A stretch of 64,000 nucleotides of DNA from CAUZWH01 sp965224275 (GCA_965224275.1 CBDCYR010000002.1:310001-374000); one strand, 5' to 3'; counted from the stretch's first letter, positions 44,389 to 54,361 are shown. The notes: generated from the letters alone by a model not told the origin. Made by a program: numbers and translations.

Positions 44389-45960
44389 CTAACTGTTGTC
44401 CAATCTAAGCGCCACGAAGCGCAGGTCTTCTCCGCTTTGGACCAGAAGCAATACTGATTTACGGTTCGAATCCTGCACCTTGCGCACCTTGTCGATGACG
44501 TCGCCCGGTGTGCCCACTTCCTCCTGGCTGACTTCTACGATGACATCGCCTTCGCGAATGCCCTTCTCTGCCGCCGAGCTATCAGGCGTCACAGCGGCAA
44601 CGACCACGCCTTTTATCGCTTCGCCCAAGGAATGTTTCTCGCGCAGCTCATCGCTCATGGCCGAAAGTGTCAGACCGAGCGCCTCCAGCGATTCGGTCGC
44701 CGCCTTCGGTGCCGTTGGGGCAATCGAGGCAACTTTCTGATCGTCTTCGGGTAGTTCGCCAAGCACCACACCAAGCGTGACCATCTTGCCCTTGCGCCAA
44801 ACCTCGACCGCAACCTCCTTGCCGATCTTGGTCTCGGCAACCAGCCGAGGGAGCTTGCGCATTTCGACTACATCCTTCGAATCGAATGTGAGAATGACGT
44901 CACCCGGCTCGATGCCAGCGCCCTTGGCTGGGCCATCGTCTGTGACACCGGCTACCAGGGCGCCTTTGGCTTCATCGAGGCCCAAACCCTCGGCGATCTC
45001 GTCGGTCACCGTTTGGATGCGAACGCCCAGCCAACCGCGCCGCGGCCGGCCATATTCGATGAGTTGATCGATCAGCGGTTTGGCCAGCGCGGCCGGAATG
45101 GCAAAGCCAATACCGACGCTACCGCCCGAGGGCGAGAAAATGGCGGTGTTGATGCCGATGACCCGCCCATCGACGTTGAACATCGGACCACCCGAATTAC
45201 CACGATTGATCGATGCATCGGTTTGCAAGAAATCGTCGTAAGGACCAGCATTGATGACCCGTCCCCGGGCCGAAATGATGCCGACCGTGACGGTGTTTTC
45301 CAGGCCGTAGGGGTTGCCAATCGCCAGGATCCAGTCACCAACTCGGCTCTTGTTCGAATCGCCCCAGCCCACCGCCGCGAGCGGACCCGGTGCCTTAATA
45401 CGCAAGACAGCCAGATCCGTTTTCGGATCGCGCCCAACGATCTCGGCATCGAAGGTCGTGTCGTCATTGAGGGTGACGCGAATTTCGTCAGCCTCGGCGA
45501 TCAAGTGGTTGTTGGTAACGACGATTCCCGCCGAATCGATAATGAATCCGGAGCCCAGTGATGTGGCCCGCCGCGTCGGGCCACGGTCACCCCGATCGCC
45601 CCGTTCGCCGCGATCGCGATCCTGTCGTTCGAAGAACTCCTTGAAGAACTCTTCAAACGGCGAGCCCGGCGGAAACTGGGGAACCGGAACGTCCTGACGG
45701 CGATTGCCACTGGTCTTTACTTCTTGTGTCGTTGAGATGTTGACGACCGAGGGTGACAACTTCTCGACCAAATCGGCGAAGCTGAATGGCGCCGACTGCG
45801 CGACTGCAAAGCTAGAGCCGCCCCCGACCAAAACCACTCCGGTCAGTATCGCGACTGCCAGCCCGATGCTGGCGCGCAGCCATTGAATTTGGGTGGTGTT
45901 CCGAGCCCACCGCATATGTCGCAACCTGCTGAGGCGCTTTTCAATCCCTTGCCGCATCAT
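44389..45960 (-). CDS. degP: periplasmic serine protease, DegP/HtrA family
   Basis: A 523-residue Do-type protease: signal/anchor at ~28-54, then the trypsin-like domain with the triad H (TNNHLI), D (KTDLAVL) and S (RGNSGGPMFN), and two PDZ domains (RGWLGVRIQTVTDEIAEGLGL, and EALGLTLSAMSDELREKHSL to the end). A charged repeat, RDRGERGDRGDRG, sits in the Q-linker region. It follows hflK-hflC and a DUF2065 gene, the usual quality-control cluster for membrane and envelope proteins. Confidence 0.95.
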   Translation of the reverse strand: MMRQGIEKRLSRLRHMRWARNTTQIQWLRASIGLAVAILTGVVLVGGGSSFAVAQSAPFSFADLVEKLSPSVVNISTTQEVKTSGNRRQDVPVPQFPPGSPFEEFFKEFFERQDRDRGERGDRGDRGPTRRATSLGSGFIIDSAGIVVTNNHLIAEADEIRVTLNDDTTFDAEIVGRDPKTDLAVLRIKAPGPLAAVGWGDSNKSRVGDWILAIGNPYGLENTVTVGIISARGRVINAGPYDDFLQTDASINRGNSGGPMFNVDGRVIGINTAIFSPSGGSVGIGFAIPAALAKPLIDQLIEYGRPRRGWLGVRIQTVTDEIAEGLGLDEAKGALVAGVTDDGPAKGAGIEPGDVILTFDSKDVVEMRKLPRLVAETKIGKEVAVEVWRKGKMVTLGVVLGELPEDDQKVASIAPTAPKAATESLEALGLTLSAMSDELREKHSLGEAIKGVVVAAVTPDSSAAEKGIREGDVIVEVSQEEVGTPGDVIDKVRKVQDSNRKSVLLLVQSGEDLRFVALRLDNS

Positions 45961-46221
45961 CTTTCCTGCTTCCTATTTCTTTTCTCAGAACCTATCCATC
46001 GTCTCCACACGGCGGGGTAACGATTCCACAACAACTGAGCTCGAATGCATGTGGGCATCGCCTGATCAGCAATCAACATTCCCGAGTGCCGGATTTTGCG
46101 CTCATGATACACCTCAAGCGCTTCGACGACCGATAGCTAACGTCACCTATCGCTCGGTATCAACACCATTGTGATCGAGATTTGTGATCAGAATATGGCG
46201 TCAAACCTGTCTGACCCTAGC

Positions 46222-46407
46222 CTAACCGCGCAAAAGCCACACCAGCCCGACACCGATCACCGCGAAGACCAGCCCAGCGGAGCGAATGCGTTCGCTGGGC
46301 TGAGTCAACAAAGCCTCCATCATGCGCTTCATGCCCTCGGGGAAGAGCGCATAGAGAAACCCTTCGATGACCATGACCAAGGCCAGGGCCACGAGAAAAT
46401 CGATCAT
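46222..46407 (-). CDS. DUF2065 small membrane protein (YjeT-like)
   Basis: 61 residues with two predicted helices (IDFLVALALVMVIEGFLYALF and SAGLVFAVIGVGLVWLL) around a basic loop (PEGMKRMMEALLTQPSERIR). This is the DUF2065/YjeT family, which normally sits between hflC and degP or purA. Function unknown; location suggests an accessory to HflKC. Confidence 0.9.
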   Translation of the reverse strand: MIDFLVALALVMVIEGFLYALFPEGMKRMMEALLTQPSERIRSAGLVFAVIGVGLVWLLRG

Positions 46408-46518
46408 GCCAGAAATCCCTCGCGCGCCGCCTAGGCCACAATTTTCCGGTTTACGGTGCCGGTCCTAACTCCCGGAGAAGGACGAGTCGCGCCGGTGGTA
46501 TCGCGGGCTGCGTTCACG

Positions 46519-47406
46519 CTAGTTCGATGGGTCTCTATCGCGACCTTGGATGTTGTTGAAGAAACGGAAGAAATCACTATCCGGCGTCAGCACCATAGTG
46601 GTGTCTTCGCGGGTTAGTGCCTCCGAATAGGCCTGCATCGATCTATAGAACGCGAAGAACTCAGGATCCTGACCGTAGGCTTCGGCGAAGATGCGATTAC
46701 GTTCGCCGTCGCCGTGACCGCGAAGGATCTGCGCCTGCTTTTGCGCTTCAGCGAGCAGCACGCGTTTTTCGCGATCGGCGCGACTTCGTACACGCTGGGC
46801 TTCTTCCGCACCTTGGGCGCGAAATTCGCGGGCTTCCCGTTCACGTTCGGTTTTCATCCTGGCGTAGATCGCCTGGCTGTTGGCTTCCGGAAGATCGGCG
46901 CGTTTGATACGAACGTCGGTGATAATGACGCCAAGATTGGCGGCCTCAATATTGACGCGTCCAGTGATGTCTTTCATCAGCTCAGCACGCTCACCGGTCA
47001 GCACCGCAGACAACGGAACTTCACCCAAAACCGCACGCAGCGAGGAATTGAGCATCGAACCAATCCGCGAACGGGCAATGTTCTCGTTGCCCACGCTCTG
47101 GAAGAATTTGAGCGGATCGTCGATCCGAAAGCGGACAAATGAGTCGACCACCAACCGCTTCTGGTCGGCGGCAATGATCTCCTCTGCGGCGCCATCGTAA
47201 GAAAGAATGCGCTTGTCGAAGTATTCAACGTTCTGGATGAAGGGTATCTTGACGTTCAAGCCAGGCTCCTTAATCGCCCGCTTTGGGTCACCGAACTGCA
47301 GCACCAGCGCCTGTTGCATTTGATGAACGGTGAATAACGTTTCCCACACCCCAATTCCCAATACGAGAATGACGATGCCGACTATCCAAAGAACGCGCCG
47401 GTTCAT
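46519..47406 (-). CDS. hflC: HflC membrane protease modulator
   Basis: 295 residues with an N-terminal helix (VLWIVGIVILVLGIGVWETLF) and the SPFH/band-7 domain (VHQMQQALVLQFGDPKRAIKEPGLNVKIPF, DVRIKRADLPEANSQAIYARMKTERERE). It forms with HflK the large vault that controls the FtsH protease. Overlaps the hflK stop by 4 bases, indicating coupled translation. Confidence 0.95.
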   Translation of the reverse strand: MNRRVLWIVGIVILVLGIGVWETLFTVHQMQQALVLQFGDPKRAIKEPGLNVKIPFIQNVEYFDKRILSYDGAAEEIIAADQKRLVVDSFVRFRIDDPLKFFQSVGNENIARSRIGSMLNSSLRAVLGEVPLSAVLTGERAELMKDITGRVNIEAANLGVIITDVRIKRADLPEANSQAIYARMKTEREREAREFRAQGAEEAQRVRSRADREKRVLLAEAQKQAQILRGHGDGERNRIFAEAYGQDPEFFAFYRSMQAYSEALTREDTTMVLTPDSDFFRFFNNIQGRDRDPSN

Positions 47407-48482
47407 TGGGCGGCCTCCTGACGTTTCTTGAGTTCAGGCAGCGGCAAATAGGGAACCACGCCGCCCCCACCCCTCGGCTGATCGATGATCACCTTTTGAG
47501 CACCATTGAAGATGCGTTCCATGGTCTCAAGGTAGATCCGCCGGGTAGTTACGCCTTTAGCCTGCGCATATTGCCGATAAACCGAAAGGAAGCGTTCCGC
47601 ATCACCTTCCGCTTGTCTCACGACCTCTTCTTTGTAGGCTTCGGCCTCCTGCCTCATCTTCTCTGCTTCGCCGCGTGCACGCGGGATGATGTCGTTGGAG
47701 TAGGCTTCCGCTTCATTGCGCAGCCGCTCCATGTCGGCACGGGCCCGCTGCACGTCGCGGAAAGCGTCGATCACCGCCGACGGCGGATCCACCTTTTGCA
47801 GCTTCACCTCGGTTATCGTGATCCCGGCGGCGTAGCTATCGAGGATGTTCTGAGCCAATTCTCGGGTATCGATCTCGACCTTTGCGCGCCCCTCCGAAAG
47901 ACCTTGTTGGATCGGTGTCCTACCGATCACCTCGCGCATCGCGCTTTCAGCCATCGCTTTAACATTGCCCTCTTGTCCGGCGATGTTGAAGAGATAGGCC
48001 TGCGCGTCTTTGATGATCCAGAACACCGTAAAATCGATATCGACGATGTTCTCATCGCCGGTAAGCATCAGGCTTTCTTCGGGGACGTCGCGCGCCGACG
48101 CCGTGCGCCGGCCCAACTCACTCACACCCCTAAACCCGACATCGACGCGATTGATACGGGTAACCTTCGGTGTTTCCACCGTCTCGATCGGCCCGGGCAT
48201 GTGATAATGCAGGCCGGGGGCGCTCGTCCGCACGACTTCGCCGAACCTTAGGACAACGCCCTGCTCATCCGATTGAACGCGGTAGAAGCCACTCGCAAAC
48301 CAGAATCCAACGACAACAATCGCAATTAGGCCAATGATTCTGCGGTTGCCGCCACCGGGGATGATCCCACGGAAACGATCCTGGCCACGACGAAGAAGCT
48401 CTTCAAGATTGGGGGGTTGCGGGCCCTGCTGTCGGGGTCCCTGACCCCAGGGTCCGCCACCGCCTTGCTGGTTCCACGGCAT
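47403..48482 (-). CDS. hflK: HflK membrane protease modulator
   Basis: 359 residues: a Pro/Gly/Gln-rich cytoplasmic N-terminus (QQGGGGPWGQGPRQQGPQPP), one helix (IIGLIAIVVVGFWFASGF) and the SPFH domain (QSDEQGVVLRFGEVVRTSAPGLHYHMP) with a coiled C-terminal part (DMERLRNEAEAYSNDIIPRARGEAEKMRQE). Partner of HflC in control of FtsH. First gene of the hflK-hflC-DUF2065-degP series. Confidence 0.95.
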   Translation of the reverse strand: MPWNQQGGGGPWGQGPRQQGPQPPNLEELLRRGQDRFRGIIPGGGNRRIIGLIAIVVVGFWFASGFYRVQSDEQGVVLRFGEVVRTSAPGLHYHMPGPIETVETPKVTRINRVDVGFRGVSELGRRTASARDVPEESLMLTGDENIVDIDFTVFWIIKDAQAYLFNIAGQEGNVKAMAESAMREVIGRTPIQQGLSEGRAKVEIDTRELAQNILDSYAAGITITEVKLQKVDPPSAVIDAFRDVQRARADMERLRNEAEAYSNDIIPRARGEAEKMRQEAEAYKEEVVRQAEGDAERFLSVYRQYAQAKGVTTRRIYLETMERIFNGAQKVIIDQPRGGGGVVPYLPLPELKKRQEAAQ

Positions 48483-48680
48483 TTAGTGATCCCTCTGAAT
48501 TGGTCCGCCTAATTCGAAACGTTTGAATCTGGAACGTTTGAAAAGCGGGTGTCCCGGGTTATATGACAGCTAACAACACCTTGCAACGCGAGGTGGTATT
48601 GGGTTCATTCACGCGTCCGCGTTCGTCTTTTCGGTGATCCCGCCCATTTCACGCTCGTTCCCTTCATGAGAGTCTAAGAT

Positions 48681-49826
48681 ATGACGAACGTTACCGAAGA
48701 ACAGGTCCTCGACGCGCTGCGAACCGTGAAAGACGGCGAGCGTGGCGATGTCGTCACACTCGGCATGGTGGACAGCGTGCAGGTGCGCGACGGCCATGTG
48801 CTCGCAACGATCGCGGTCTCGCCACAGGACGGTGAAGCCAAAGAACCGCTACGCAAAGCCTGTGAGCAGGCGATTGACGCCTTGTCTGGCGTGCTGTCGG
48901 TGACGGCAGTGCTCACCGCACATGCGTCGCCGTCGTCGGCTGGCGCACCAGCCGCCGGTTCCCCGCAAACGGCAGGCCCAGGGCCCGCAGGTCCGCAAGC
49001 CCAGCAGGCGGCTAAACCAGAGCTCGCCGGTGTTCGCGCGCTGATTGCGGTCGCGTCCGGTAAAGGCGGTGTCGGCAAATCGACCACGGCTGTCAACCTC
49101 GCGCTCGCACTCAAGGCGCAGGGACGGCGGGTCGGCCTGATGGACTCCGATATCTACGGTCCTAGCGTGCCCCGCATGCTGGGCATCAGCGGCCAGCCCA
49201 ACTCGCCGGACGGCCAGAAGATCGAACCGATGCGGGCGCACGGCATTCCCTGCATGTCAATCGGCTTCATGGTCGGTGAGGAGACGCCAATCATCTGGCG
49301 CGGCCCGATGGTGATGAGCGCAGTCGAGCAGATGTTGCGTGATGTATTGTGGGGAGAGCTGGATGTCCTGGTCATCGATCTACCGCCCGGCACCGGCGAT
49401 GCTCAACTCACCCTGGCTCAACGTGTGCCCTTAACCGGGGCGGTCATCGTTTCGACGCCACAGGACATCGCGCTACTCGATGTGCGCCGGGGTATCGGCA
49501 TGTTCGAAAAGGTCCATGTCCCGGTTTTCGGCATCATCGAAAACATGAGCTACTTCGTGTGTCCGCATTGCGGCGAACGCTCCGATATTTTCAGTCATGG
49601 CGGTGCGCGCGAAACCGCCGAACGTCTGGGCGCCGAGTTCCTGGGCGAGGTCCCGCTCAACATGGCGATCCGTGAGACGTCTGACGCAGGAACGCCGATC
49701 GTCGTCTCGCAGCCAAATGGACCGCACGCCAAGACCTATCTGGCTATCGCGGCACGGATTAACGAAAAGATCGAAGAAGCCCTTGGTGAAGGCGCTAGAG
49801 CGGCGCCCAATATCGTTATCCAATAA
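48681..49826 (+). CDS. mrp: Mrp/ApbC iron-sulfur cluster carrier ATPase
   Basis: 381 residues: an N-terminal MIP18/DUF59 domain (VTEEQVLDALRTVKDGERGDVVTLG), an Ala/Pro/Gly linker, and the deviant Walker A VASGKGGVGKSTTAVNLALAL. The cluster-binding CxxC is CPHCGERSDIF. It binds and transfers Fe-S clusters in the cytoplasm. Divergent from hflK. Confidence 0.95.
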   Translation: MTNVTEEQVLDALRTVKDGERGDVVTLGMVDSVQVRDGHVLATIAVSPQDGEAKEPLRKACEQAIDALSGVLSVTAVLTAHASPSSAGAPAAGSPQTAGPGPAGPQAQQAAKPELAGVRALIAVASGKGGVGKSTTAVNLALALKAQGRRVGLMDSDIYGPSVPRMLGISGQPNSPDGQKIEPMRAHGIPCMSIGFMVGEETPIIWRGPMVMSAVEQMLRDVLWGELDVLVIDLPPGTGDAQLTLAQRVPLTGAVIVSTPQDIALLDVRRGIGMFEKVHVPVFGIIENMSYFVCPHCGERSDIFSHGGARETAERLGAEFLGEVPLNMAIRETSDAGTPIVVSQPNGPHAKTYLAIAARINEKIEEALGEGARAAPNIVIQ

Positions 49827-49862
49827 AGACCAACACGGATCTCGCGCGGACGCCCATCGGCA

Positions 49863-50363
49863 ATGAAGCACTACGGACCTTTCCACATGTTGATGCAGAA
49901 GATCGCGGTTACGCGACCGGGATCTTTGTATTTCTCGCTCACCCAGCACTACTTGGACCTTTTCGGATTTCGAACCATCAGCCGGAAACATACTGCGACC
50001 AAAGTCATGGCCGGATTGCCGATCGTCATGGTGACGTTGCGCGGCGCCAAAACCGGAAAAATGCGGACCATACCGTTGGTCTATGTCCGCGCCGAAGGCG
50101 AAACCGAACAGTTCGCTGTGGTCGCAAGCAATTGGGGCCGGGTTCCCTACCCCGCCTGGTGTTTCAATCTGAACGCGAATCCCCAAGTCGAGTGCACAAT
50201 TGATGGTGTAGCCGGTCGCTATATTGCCCACGAGGCCCGCGAAGACGAATACGAGCGCTATCGGGACGCCGCACTCAACACCTATATCGGCTTTCCCAAA
50301 TACTATGAGCAGCTCGCCGACCACCGTTCGATTCCCATCCACGTGATGCGCCCCATCGACTAG
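49863..50363 (+). CDS. Ddn-like deazaflavin(F420)-dependent nitroreductase family protein
   Basis: 166 residues of the split-barrel flavin-binding type: IVMVTLRGAKTGKMRTIPLVYVRAEGETEQFAVVASNWG matches the Ddn/F420H2-dependent quinone reductase family. ASNWGRVPYPAWCFNL and the substrate-side IGFPKYYEQLADHR are typical. F420 use is inferred from the family; no F420 synthesis gene is in the window. Confidence 0.82.
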   Translation: MKHYGPFHMLMQKIAVTRPGSLYFSLTQHYLDLFGFRTISRKHTATKVMAGLPIVMVTLRGAKTGKMRTIPLVYVRAEGETEQFAVVASNWGRVPYPAWCFNLNANPQVECTIDGVAGRYIAHEAREDEYERYRDAALNTYIGFPKYYEQLADHRSIPIHVMRPID

Positions 50364-50453
50364 GCGCCCGCGCCGGACGTTTGCGGCTACTATCTCTGAA
50401 AGTCGTTCGAACGCTGCGCCGTCGATTGTTGGTCGATCCGCGAGGTGGAACCC

Positions 50454-51716
50454 ATGGGACTCTATGAAGACGTCGCAGCGTTTGTAGACGATCACCGTGA
50501 CGACATCATGATGTCGTGCAGCGCGTTGGTGCAATGCACCACGGAGAACCCGCCTGGCGATACCACGGCAGCTGCGGTCGCGATCGAGGATCAACTAGCC
50601 GCCTGGGGTCTCGATAGCAAACGGTTGGGACCGCGCGAAGACGCACCCAGCATCGTTGCTGCCATCGAGGGCAATGGGCCGGGTCCCCACCTGGTTTACA
50701 ACGGCCACATGGATGTTTTCCCAGCCGGTGACCATGATCTTTGGGACCATGGCCCGTTTGACGGCACCCTCGCCGACGGACGTATTTACGGGCGTGGGAC
50801 TGCCGATATGAAGGGTGGTCTCACGGCATCGCTGTGGGCGTTTGGCGCCCTCGCCAAACATCGGCACGACTGGCCCGGCCGCGTCACGTTCACCGCGGTA
50901 TCCGAGGAGGAAACCTTCGGCCCAGCTGGTGCGCGCTACCTCGTTGAGCATCACGGCGATGACGTTCTCGGCGACGCCATGATTAGCGGTGAGCCGAGCA
51001 GCATGCGGTTGATCTATGGCGGGTCGCGCGAGCTTATCTGGCTCCAGCTACGGGTCGAGGCAGAGGGCGGTCATTCGGCCAAGCCACACTTGGGCCGCAG
51101 TGCAATCAAGGAAATGCGCACCTTGCTCGATCGTCTCGAACAGGCGTTGGAAAACTTACCTGTCGATGTCGCGCCTGAGATTCGCGACGTCGTCGAAGCC
51201 GCCAAACCGGTTACCGACGACCTCGCCGGCGACGGCGCAACCGATGGACTGTTGCGTATTACCACCAACGTTGGCACCGTCTCGGGCGGTCTCGCGGTTA
51301 ACATGCTGGCCGAATTGTGCGAGGCCCGCTTGGACGTTCGCTTCCTGCCCGGCGTTGAGATCGAGCAGCTGCTGGACACCGTGAGCCGCGTGGTTGGAGA
51401 GCATCGCGGCGCCAGTTTTAAGGTTATTCGCCAGACCGCGGCGTGTTTCGGCAACCCCGCCGCCGCTATCTATCGGGCGATTGCGCAAGCAACCGCCGAT
51501 GTTTCGGGCACTGCAGCCAGCCTTACATTGAGCCACGCGACCGGCGACAACCGTTTGTGGCTCTATGCGGACGTGCCCACCGCCATGCTTGGCCCGACGG
51601 CGATCAAGGTCGGTTCTGCCAATGAATATATCGCGGTCGATGATCTCCTGGCCGTAACCAAGGTCCACGCGATGGCCGCCGCCGCTTACCTATCCGGCGC
51701 GGCTGGTTCTTCGTAG
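50454..51716 (+). CDS. M20-family metallopeptidase/deacylase
   Basis: 420 residues from ATG 50454 (an upstream GTG at 50445 is possible). The dinuclear zinc site is visible: GHMDVFPAGD, D in YGRGTADMKGG, EE in SEEETFGPAGARYL and the late H in SHATGDNRLW. A lid/dimerisation domain (LQLRVEAEGGHSAKPHLGRSAIKEM) sits in between. Related to ArgE/DapE/carboxypeptidase G2-type enzymes; substrate unknown. Confidence 0.9.
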   Translation: MGLYEDVAAFVDDHRDDIMMSCSALVQCTTENPPGDTTAAAVAIEDQLAAWGLDSKRLGPREDAPSIVAAIEGNGPGPHLVYNGHMDVFPAGDHDLWDHGPFDGTLADGRIYGRGTADMKGGLTASLWAFGALAKHRHDWPGRVTFTAVSEEETFGPAGARYLVEHHGDDVLGDAMISGEPSSMRLIYGGSRELIWLQLRVEAEGGHSAKPHLGRSAIKEMRTLLDRLEQALENLPVDVAPEIRDVVEAAKPVTDDLAGDGATDGLLRITTNVGTVSGGLAVNMLAELCEARLDVRFLPGVEIEQLLDTVSRVVGEHRGASFKVIRQTAACFGNPAAAIYRAIAQATADVSGTAASLTLSHATGDNRLWLYADVPTAMLGPTAIKVGSANEYIAVDDLLAVTKVHAMAAAAYLSGAAGSS

Positions 51717-51736
51717 AGCCCCGAAGTCCTCGCACA

Positions 51737-52675
51737 CTAGGGTTCGCGACCCAAGCTCTCCATCAGCTCGCGCCACTCGCGCTTTGAGAGGCCGCTGTCT
51801 TCTTGAGTTACACCATCGCCGGCGATCAGGCGCTTGACCACATCGAGACCCTTGGCCGACAGATTGGTGCCGCCCATGCGGTAATCCATGAACGCGGCAT
51901 AGGTCATCGGCACCCAGCGCCTAACGGTGTCCAGCATAGCCTCGGCGTAGACGCGGATTTCGTATTGTGCGTGGGCGTCCGCTCGTAACGAGAGGAAACC
52001 CAGCAGGTTCAGCAGATCGACCTTCCAATACCACTGCGTATAAAAATTCAGTGACAAGTTCATCCGTGCGAGTTCACGGGCCAGGCCCTGGCGCTCGGGA
52101 TCGACGCGCGCGCCGGTTTCATCCTCATTGAGCATCTCGCTGTAGTGGTCGTAGAGCTGGGCAGCATCTTCTTTCAACAGCTCGTAGACACGTCGTGCCT
52201 CGTCGCCCTCGAGCACGTCGGCACGTCCTTGTCGGTTGGCGCTCGACTGGGCTCCGAGATGTTCGGGCTCGGGGATATAGAACTCATTGTCGAGGATCGA
52301 GTAGCGTGCCGAATATTCGTTGACGTTGGCGGTGCGATGGCGGATCCACTGGCGTGCAACAAAAATCGGCAACTTGACGTGATATTTGATCTCGCACATT
52401 TCGAACGGCGTCGTATGGCGGTGCCGCATGAGATAGTTGATCAAGCCCTGATCTTCACTTACCCGCTGGGTGCCACGGCCGTAGGACACCCGGGCCGCCT
52501 GCACCACCGCGCCATCGTCGCCCATATAGTCGACGACTCGGATGAAACCGTGGTCAAGCGCCGGCAACGGTTGATAGAGGACTTCTTCTAGCTCCGGCGC
52601 GGTGACACGGCGTGTCGTTGAGCTGGTCGACCGGAGGTCGTCAATCTCGGCTTGCTGTTCGGGAGTAACGCGCAT
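51737..52675 (-). CDS. thyX: FAD-dependent thymidylate synthase
   Basis: 312 residues with the ThyX signature RHRTANVNEYSARY and the catalytic serine/FAD residues around it. It methylates dUMP using CH2-tetrahydrofolate with FAD and NADPH. The C-terminal LGFLSLRADAHAQYEIRVYAEAM and long helical arm are normal. No thyA is seen in the window. Confidence 0.95.
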   Translation of the reverse strand: MRVTPEQQAEIDDLRSTSSTTRRVTAPELEEVLYQPLPALDHGFIRVVDYMGDDGAVVQAARVSYGRGTQRVSEDQGLINYLMRHRHTTPFEMCEIKYHVKLPIFVARQWIRHRTANVNEYSARYSILDNEFYIPEPEHLGAQSSANRQGRADVLEGDEARRVYELLKEDAAQLYDHYSEMLNEDETGARVDPERQGLARELARMNLSLNFYTQWYWKVDLLNLLGFLSLRADAHAQYEIRVYAEAMLDTVRRWVPMTYAAFMDYRMGGTNLSAKGLDVVKRLIAGDGVTQEDSGLSKREWRELMESLGREP

Positions 52676-52780
52676 GGATTGGGGATTGGATCGCTGCGGA
52701 GTGAGCGCACCACTTTAGTCGTCGTGGGTCGGTCGCGCTACCGCCGACACCTCTCGTTCTCCCAAGTGTGGGGTACTGCG

Positions 52781-53389
52781 CTAAGCAGGTGGCGTGGTTT
52801 GCTCGAACATGGGAACCGCGGTCGCGAACGCATCGAGCCATGCGACCAAACCCGGGCAGCTCGGCCGCCAATCAACCTGTTGGCGAAAATCGAGATAACC
52901 CAGCGCACAAGCCAGGCCAATCGAGGCGATCGTGCCCGGTTCAACCGCTGGTGGCCCCGCTTCAAACGCGTTCAGTCCCCGTTCAATCTTGCCACGCTGG
53001 TAGTCCAGCCAGGGTTGGTAGGGTTTCTGGTCCGCTCGGAAGCGCCCCTCATAGACGATAAGAATACCTGCATCGAGCATGCCATCGGCTAAAGCCGCTT
53101 GCGTGAGCAACGGAAAACGCGAGCTCGGATCGTTTGGTATCAGGCGCCCACCGCCACCGATTGCGTCGAAGTATTCGATGATCACGCGGCTGTCGTAGAG
53201 GATGCGTCCATCCTCGAGAACCAGCGCAGGGATCTTTCCCAATGGGTTTTGCTGCCGGATCGGGTCGTCGGCAGACATTGGATCGGCTTCTTCAACCAAG
53301 ATATCGTCGGTCAGGCCAACGACCGATGCTGCAATACGAACTTTGCGGCCGAAGGGCGAGCGCGCGGAGGAGCGGAGCGTAAAACGCAT
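52781..53389 (-). CDS. glutathione S-transferase family protein
   Basis: 202 residues: a thioredoxin-fold start MRFTLRSSARSPFGRKVRIA (active-site SP..RKV), NPLGKIPALVLEDGRILYDSRVIIEYF, and a helical C-domain containing SIGLACALGYLDFR. Typical of YfcF/YibF-type GSTs. Between thyX and the divergent MlaF-like ATPase. Substrate unknown. Confidence 0.88.
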   Translation of the reverse strand: MRFTLRSSARSPFGRKVRIAASVVGLTDDILVEEADPMSADDPIRQQNPLGKIPALVLEDGRILYDSRVIIEYFDAIGGGGRLIPNDPSSRFPLLTQAALADGMLDAGILIVYEGRFRADQKPYQPWLDYQRGKIERGLNAFEAGPPAVEPGTIASIGLACALGYLDFRQQVDWRPSCPGLVAWLDAFATAVPMFEQTTPPA

Positions 53390-53517
53390 GAGAATGTCTT
53401 TCCAAAGCCGGGCTAGGCTGTTGCGGCACTACCGCATTGGAGGTGAAGCGCTGTCAACCATCAACGCGGTGACGCCAAAACCTCGTCTCACCACGACATA
53501 GACATAAACGGACTACG

Positions 53518-54321
53518 ATGTCGGACGATCGAAATATAAAGATGCGCGTTGAGGGTCTTTGCAAGAGTTTCGCCGATAAGAACGTTCTCCAAGACATCGA
53601 TTTCGATATCCCCGAGGGACAAAGCACGGTGGTGATCGGGCCCGCTGCGTCCGGCAAATCCGTGCTGATGAAATGTTTGATCGGATTATACCCGGCCGAT
53701 CGCGGATCGATCATGGTTGACGGCCAAGATCTGATCCGCACCCGCGGCGCGCAGAAGGACGCCTTGATTACGACCTTCGGCGTGCTGTTTCAGCAGGGTG
53801 GATTGTTCGACAGCCTCCCGGTTTGGGAGAACGTGGCGTTCAAACTTCTCAACCGGCTGCAAATGGCGCGCCCGGCTGCGCGCGACGTCGCGGTCGAGAA
53901 ACTTGCATTGGTCGACTTGCCGCCAAACACCGCCGACCTCTATCCATCGGAGTTGTCGGGCGGTATGCAGAAGCGCGTCGGCCTGGCGCGTGCGATGACC
54001 GGCGATCCCTCATTTCTCTTTCTCGACAACCCAACCGCCGGGCTTGATCCCGTCACCTCGAATCGTATCAACGATATGGTTGGAAAAACCGTCGAACGAC
54101 TCGGTGCCACCATGCTGTGCGTAACCAGCGACATGGAGGCGGCACATCATCTTTATGACAACCTCATCATGCTTAACGAAGGACGGGTCGTCTGGAGCGG
54201 GCCGACGAGTGATATCGATGCCGACGACAATCCCTATTTGCAGCAGATGATCCACGGGCAGGCCGAGGGGCCAATCAAAATGCGCCTGCGATCGGAAGAA
54301 GCCGTGCACTATCGCGAGTGA
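53518..54321 (+). CDS. MlaF-like ABC transporter ATP-binding protein with altered catalytic residues
   Basis: 267 residues. The Walker A is GPAASGKSVLMK, the signature LSGGMQKRVGLARAM and the D-loop AGLDPVTSNRIN. The Walker B end reads FLFLDNPTAG, so the catalytic glutamate (normally DEP) is asparagine. The H-loop reads VTSDMEAAHHL, with serine where histidine is expected. Overall layout matches MlaF, the phospholipid transporter ATPase. No MlaE/D genes are next to it. It may hydrolyse ATP slowly or act as a non-canonical partner. Confidence 0.8.
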   Translation: MSDDRNIKMRVEGLCKSFADKNVLQDIDFDIPEGQSTVVIGPAASGKSVLMKCLIGLYPADRGSIMVDGQDLIRTRGAQKDALITTFGVLFQQGGLFDSLPVWENVAFKLLNRLQMARPAARDVAVEKLALVDLPPNTADLYPSELSGGMQKRVGLARAMTGDPSFLFLDNPTAGLDPVTSNRINDMVGKTVERLGATMLCVTSDMEAAHHLYDNLIMLNEGRVVWSGPTSDIDADDNPYLQQMIHGQAEGPIKMRLRSEEAVHYRE

Positions 54322-54361
54322 GTCAGACCACCTGACATCGCGCAGGATGCCACGAACCCAC

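Noticed and set aside
46165..46195. TTGTGATC direct repeat as a CRP-type operator
   Set aside because: The half-sites are direct, not inverted, and no promoter is placed by it.
49473..50594. 373-residue minus-strand frame
   Set aside because: Lies over mrp, the Ddn-like gene and the M20 start on the opposite strand; composition is that of a reverse-strand shadow.
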